In this document: piece after piece, positions 62,601 to 64,000 of the stretch
How the letters are laid out: every line of letters starts with the position of its first letter
Position numbering within the stretch: position 1 is the first letter of the stretch
DNA from: Chitinophagales bacterium
Lineage (GTDB): Bacteria > Bacteroidota > Bacteroidia > Chitinophagales > Chitinophagaceae
Direction: 5' to 3'
NCBI GenBank assembly: GCA_017303835.1
Contig: JAFLBI010000001.1
Location: 2,666,001-2,730,000, forward strand
Length of the DNA stretch: 64,000 nt
The notes under the pieces: generated by a model
The model's input: only the letters and a program-made list of their open reading frames with translations
What the model was told of the DNA's origin: nothing
Databases searched by the model: none
Translations under genes and position numbers: made by a program

Positions 62601-63428
62601 AAGTTTGGCGAGAAGGAACAGAAAGAACATTTGCGTAAACTCTTGTATCCATTCATTCTCAGAAGAACAAAAGAGCAAGTAGCGCAGGATTTACCTGAGA
62701 AGCAAGAAATGATTTTATTCTGCGAAATGGCGGAAGAACAGCGCAAGATTTATGATGCGTACAGAAATGATTATCGTGATCGCATCATGGGTGTGGTGGA
62801 AGATCAGGGAATACAGAAATCACAACTGACCATCTTGCAAGGCTTGATGAAGCTGAGACAGATATGCGACAGCCCTGCCATTATGCGTGAACAGGACGGT
62901 GAAAAATATCCCAATGTCTCTGTGAAATTGGAAGAATTGGGTCGTGAAATCACTGAGAATATCAGTAACCACAAAGCACTGGTGTTTTCTCAGTTCCTAG
63001 GTATGCTGGCATTGATTCGTGAGAAAATGAAAGAGCTGGGTGTTGACTATGAATATTTTGATGGTAGTACCACGGCTGCCGATAGAGAGAAAGCTATTAA
63101 ACGTTTTCAGGAAGAAGATAATTGTCGGGTATTCCTCATCTCACTCAAAGCTGGTGGTGTGGGTTTGAACTTAACTGCGGCCGACTATGTATACATCGTT
63201 GATCCTTGGTGGAATCCGGCTGTAGAACAGCAGGCTATTGACAGAACCCATCGTATAGGTCAGACTAAAAACATCTTCGCCTACAGAATGATTTGTACGG
63301 ATACAGTGGAGGATAAAATTCTGAAACTGCAGGAGCGTAAGCGCGCTTTGGCCAAAGACCTGATTACGGATGATGAAGGATTTGTGAAGAGCCTGACTAA
63401 AGAGGATGTTGAGTATCTGTTTAGCTAA
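59655..63428 (+). CDS. SNF2-family helicase with SWIM-like zinc motifs
   Basis: A 1257-aa protein. The N-terminal 220 residues hold two SWIM-like Cys/His motifs (C-T-C-P-Y-N-L-G-E-I-C-R-H-K and C-N-C-A-S-D-D-K-H-P-L-C-V-H-K). The C-terminal half is a SNF2/RapA-type ATPase with G-I-L-A-D-D-M-G-L-G-K-T-V (Walker A), V-V-L-D-E-S-Q-A-I-K-N (DEAH variant, DESQ), L-S-G-T-P-L-Q-N-N and the helicase C region L-K-A-G-G-V-G-L-N-L-T and Q-Q-A-I-D-R-T-H-R-I-G-Q. A DNA-remodelling or nucleic-acid translocase of unknown target. Confidence 0.92.
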   Translation: MALPYLIKHIYNSGTDEVIRRGKKIHALGNVELTDYDDLMSAATMRVKDDSYSTYYKVYITQFRDPKTVSLRCTCPYNLGEICRHKAGALFALQEMIDKNLLGDRDTVYDQKHTVVKMKHIDLKMIRMITSQDVYAAAEEYLRSNKANILFAKDETVKAELDWEGNTYTLVLHKNEERNFDTSCNCASDDKHPLCVHKTILFLQLVNAHGANYFDSIRNWDKEKNKLLALYGYSLDDDLTGKFDFTYTDGKPFLRVLDTSIKRVGQIANASDFKNRPEPAVTPVLTETQEEEIERTQLKLGIVFATNEHQYPYVQIEAVQGEPNDSLQAYAGKTEKIDLAKFVNTEVFDENDKGLIQQLRKLMPNEVSRYLNRNSPFSGIWENIIQQHDDELPEETRHLIVEYLFPKYKKLFTELADSGFVFYLPEKKPFTTANLKQATVAAAAIAPEFQVSATKEGYQIRCFVKLPLATPALEENESTASLLFKWQHQFYLWQRVEDVMVTEKFLPSGKITVAKEDWPKYLREVVLPLTKEYHVQFANVQKEELKDVKPEVKVLLKEKGEYLIFQPIYTYRGYEVRSTDKERIVIPEMDKLLIIQRNIPAEKMAMEKIASLHSSFVQINDSDALALKGTDVLKNNWFFLFVDAVKDMNLPVYGFEALKHFRFNTAKPSTKIYISSHTDWFDAKVEIHFGEQKVTVADVKKALANKQQYVQLDDGTLGILPEEWIRKYSLLFKVGEGKASHLKLSKYQFSVIEELYQQRDEEELFFKLEEKYEKLKEFHEIKSIPAPQHLEPILRPYQISGFQWLNYLREVEWGGILADDMGLGKTVQALAFLHHLKQQNKTLKALVVCPTTLMFNWSNEIRKFTPELRFYVHHGGARTKEDLHQNEVDVIITTYGTLRSDIKHFLEMDFDYVVLDESQAIKNPSSKVAKAACLLKAKNRLCLSGTPLQNNTFDIFAQMNFLNPGMLGSMEFFKQEFAVPIDKFGEKEQKEHLRKLLYPFILRRTKEQVAQDLPEKQEMILFCEMAEEQRKIYDAYRNDYRDRIMGVVEDQGIQKSQLTILQGLMKLRQICDSPAIMREQDGEKYPNVSVKLEELGREITENISNHKALVFSQFLGMLALIREKMKELGVDYEYFDGSTTAADREKAIKRFQEEDNCRVFLISLKAGGVGLNLTAADYVYIVDPWWNPAVEQQAIDRTHRIGQTKNIFAYRMICTDTVEDKILKLQERKRALAKDLITDDEGFVKSLTKEDVEYLFS

Positions 63429-63541
63429 GAAAAGCATCTATCCCAGCTATTTGCCGCTCATCCAATCGGAGCTTGTTAAATTTAAACAAAAGGGTATACC
63501 AGGGGTCTTATCAAGGTAATTTTGCCAACCGAAATGCCGTT

Positions 63542-64000
63542 ATGAGATCAATTATACTTTTTGTTAGTTTTTTCATTCTTAGTGCTTTTGCCGTTCAGGC
63601 ACAAAAAACCAGTGGTTCTGTACAGGGCCGTATCACAGATACGCTGAATAAGCAATCGCTGAAAGATGCATCTGTTACGGTGCTGAATAAAGCAGATTCT
63701 TCCTTGATCAAGTTTACATTGGCCAAAGCAGATGGCAGTTTTGAGATTGCTGACCTGCCTTTCGGCACCCATTTATTACTTGTGAGTTTCCAGAGCTATG
63801 GTTCTGTGTATGAAACCTTTACTATCGATCGTAACAATCCTGATAAGCGTTTTACGACAATCTATCTGCAACCTGTTGCCAATCAGTTGGGTGATGTTGT
63901 AGTAAAAGCTTCACCAATTGTGGTGAAAAAGGACACGATTGATTTCAACGCGAATATGTTTAAGACCAAACCCAATGCCAATACAGAAGATTTGTTGAAA
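63542..64000 (+). CDS. TonB-type outer-membrane protein, N-terminus (truncated by window)
   Basis: The first 153 residues of a large exported protein (signal peptide ends V-Q-A-Q). They contain a carboxypeptidase-regulatory-like domain (G-R-I-T-D-T-L-N-K-Q-S-L-K-D-A-S-V-T-V, then D-G-S-F-E-I-A-D-L-P, residues about 27-110) and the beginning of a plug-like region (V-V-V-K-A-S-P-I-V-V-K-K-D-T-I-D-F-N-A). This N-terminal layout is that of Bacteroidota outer-membrane beta-barrel proteins related to TonB-dependent receptors. The barrel lies outside the window. Confidence 0.85.
   Translation, partial: MRSIILFVSFFILSAFAVQAQKTSGSVQGRITDTLNKQSLKDASVTVLNKADSSLIKFTLAKADGSFEIADLPFGTHLLLVSFQSYGSVYETFTIDRNNPDKRFTTIYLQPVANQLGDVVVKASPIVVKKDTIDFNANMFKTKPNANTEDLLK

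Noticed and set aside
1-64000. Mobile elements, prophage, CRISPR, tRNA and rRNA searched by eye.
   Set aside because: No transposase, integrase, direct repeat array, cloverleaf or rRNA-like stretch was seen. The window appears to be core genome.

Overview
The window looks like core chromosome of a Bacteroidota bacterium, most likely family Chitinophagaceae (inference from gene content and protein style, not a database match). The signs are TAnnTTTG-type -7 promoter elements, SprB-like repeats, a fused CcoNO oxidase subunit, PorT-like and DUF5777 barrels, ECF sigma/anti-sigma pairs, a split MetH, the futalosine enzyme MqnC, ribosomal protein THX and many Gln-Gln/Ala-Gln type signal peptides. 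I see no insertion sequence, prophage, CRISPR array, rRNA or tRNA. After start correction no gene-free stretch exceeds 300 bases.

Layout. 1-4.2 kb: 3' part of an aldo/keto reductase, the tiny THX gene, HU, then a minus-strand group (secreted unknown, exonuclease III, DUF4286). 4.2-8.2 kb: a LOG-family protein and a giant AsmA-like protein. 8.2-11.9 kb: methionine synthase split into two adjacent genes. 12.2-17.9 kb: a tightly packed minus-strand block led by an ECF sigma factor, followed by an anti-sigma/beta-barrel hybrid, two monoheme c-type lipoproteins (one carrying SprB-like repeats), two YceI proteins, a DUF5777 barrel and an OB-fold protein. This is the best candidate for an undescribed system. 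18-28 kb: recR, an Ig-like lipoprotein, a UvrD-like helicase-nuclease, a SRPBCC protein, a porin, a GH10-like glycosidase, DinB, and a radical SAM/SPASM protein.

28.1-39.8 kb: a GH25 lysozyme, then the microaerobic respiration island. It runs Crp/Fnr regulator, hemerythrin-like protein, CcoI, CcoS, CcoNO, CcoQ, CcoP, CcoG, CcoH and a TauE/SafE-like protein. Two identical FNR-like boxes sit at identical distances from their -7 elements. Just after the island is a near-perfect sigma-54 promoter with an upstream palindrome and a downstream terminator, which predicts an RNA of about 80 nt.

39.7-64 kb: VanZ, two more sigma/anti-sigma modules (one with a PorT-like barrel), gcvH, serS, an L,D-transpeptidase, mqnC, an aspartyl protease-PDZ protein, an M16 peptidase pair, a PadR/PspC operon with a strong palindromic operator, gcvT, RlpA, ComB, a SNF2 helicase with SWIM-like motifs, and the start of a large outer-membrane protein. 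Several intergenic hairpins sit directly against the next start codon, and some -7 elements lie so close to ATG that leaderless mRNAs are likely.
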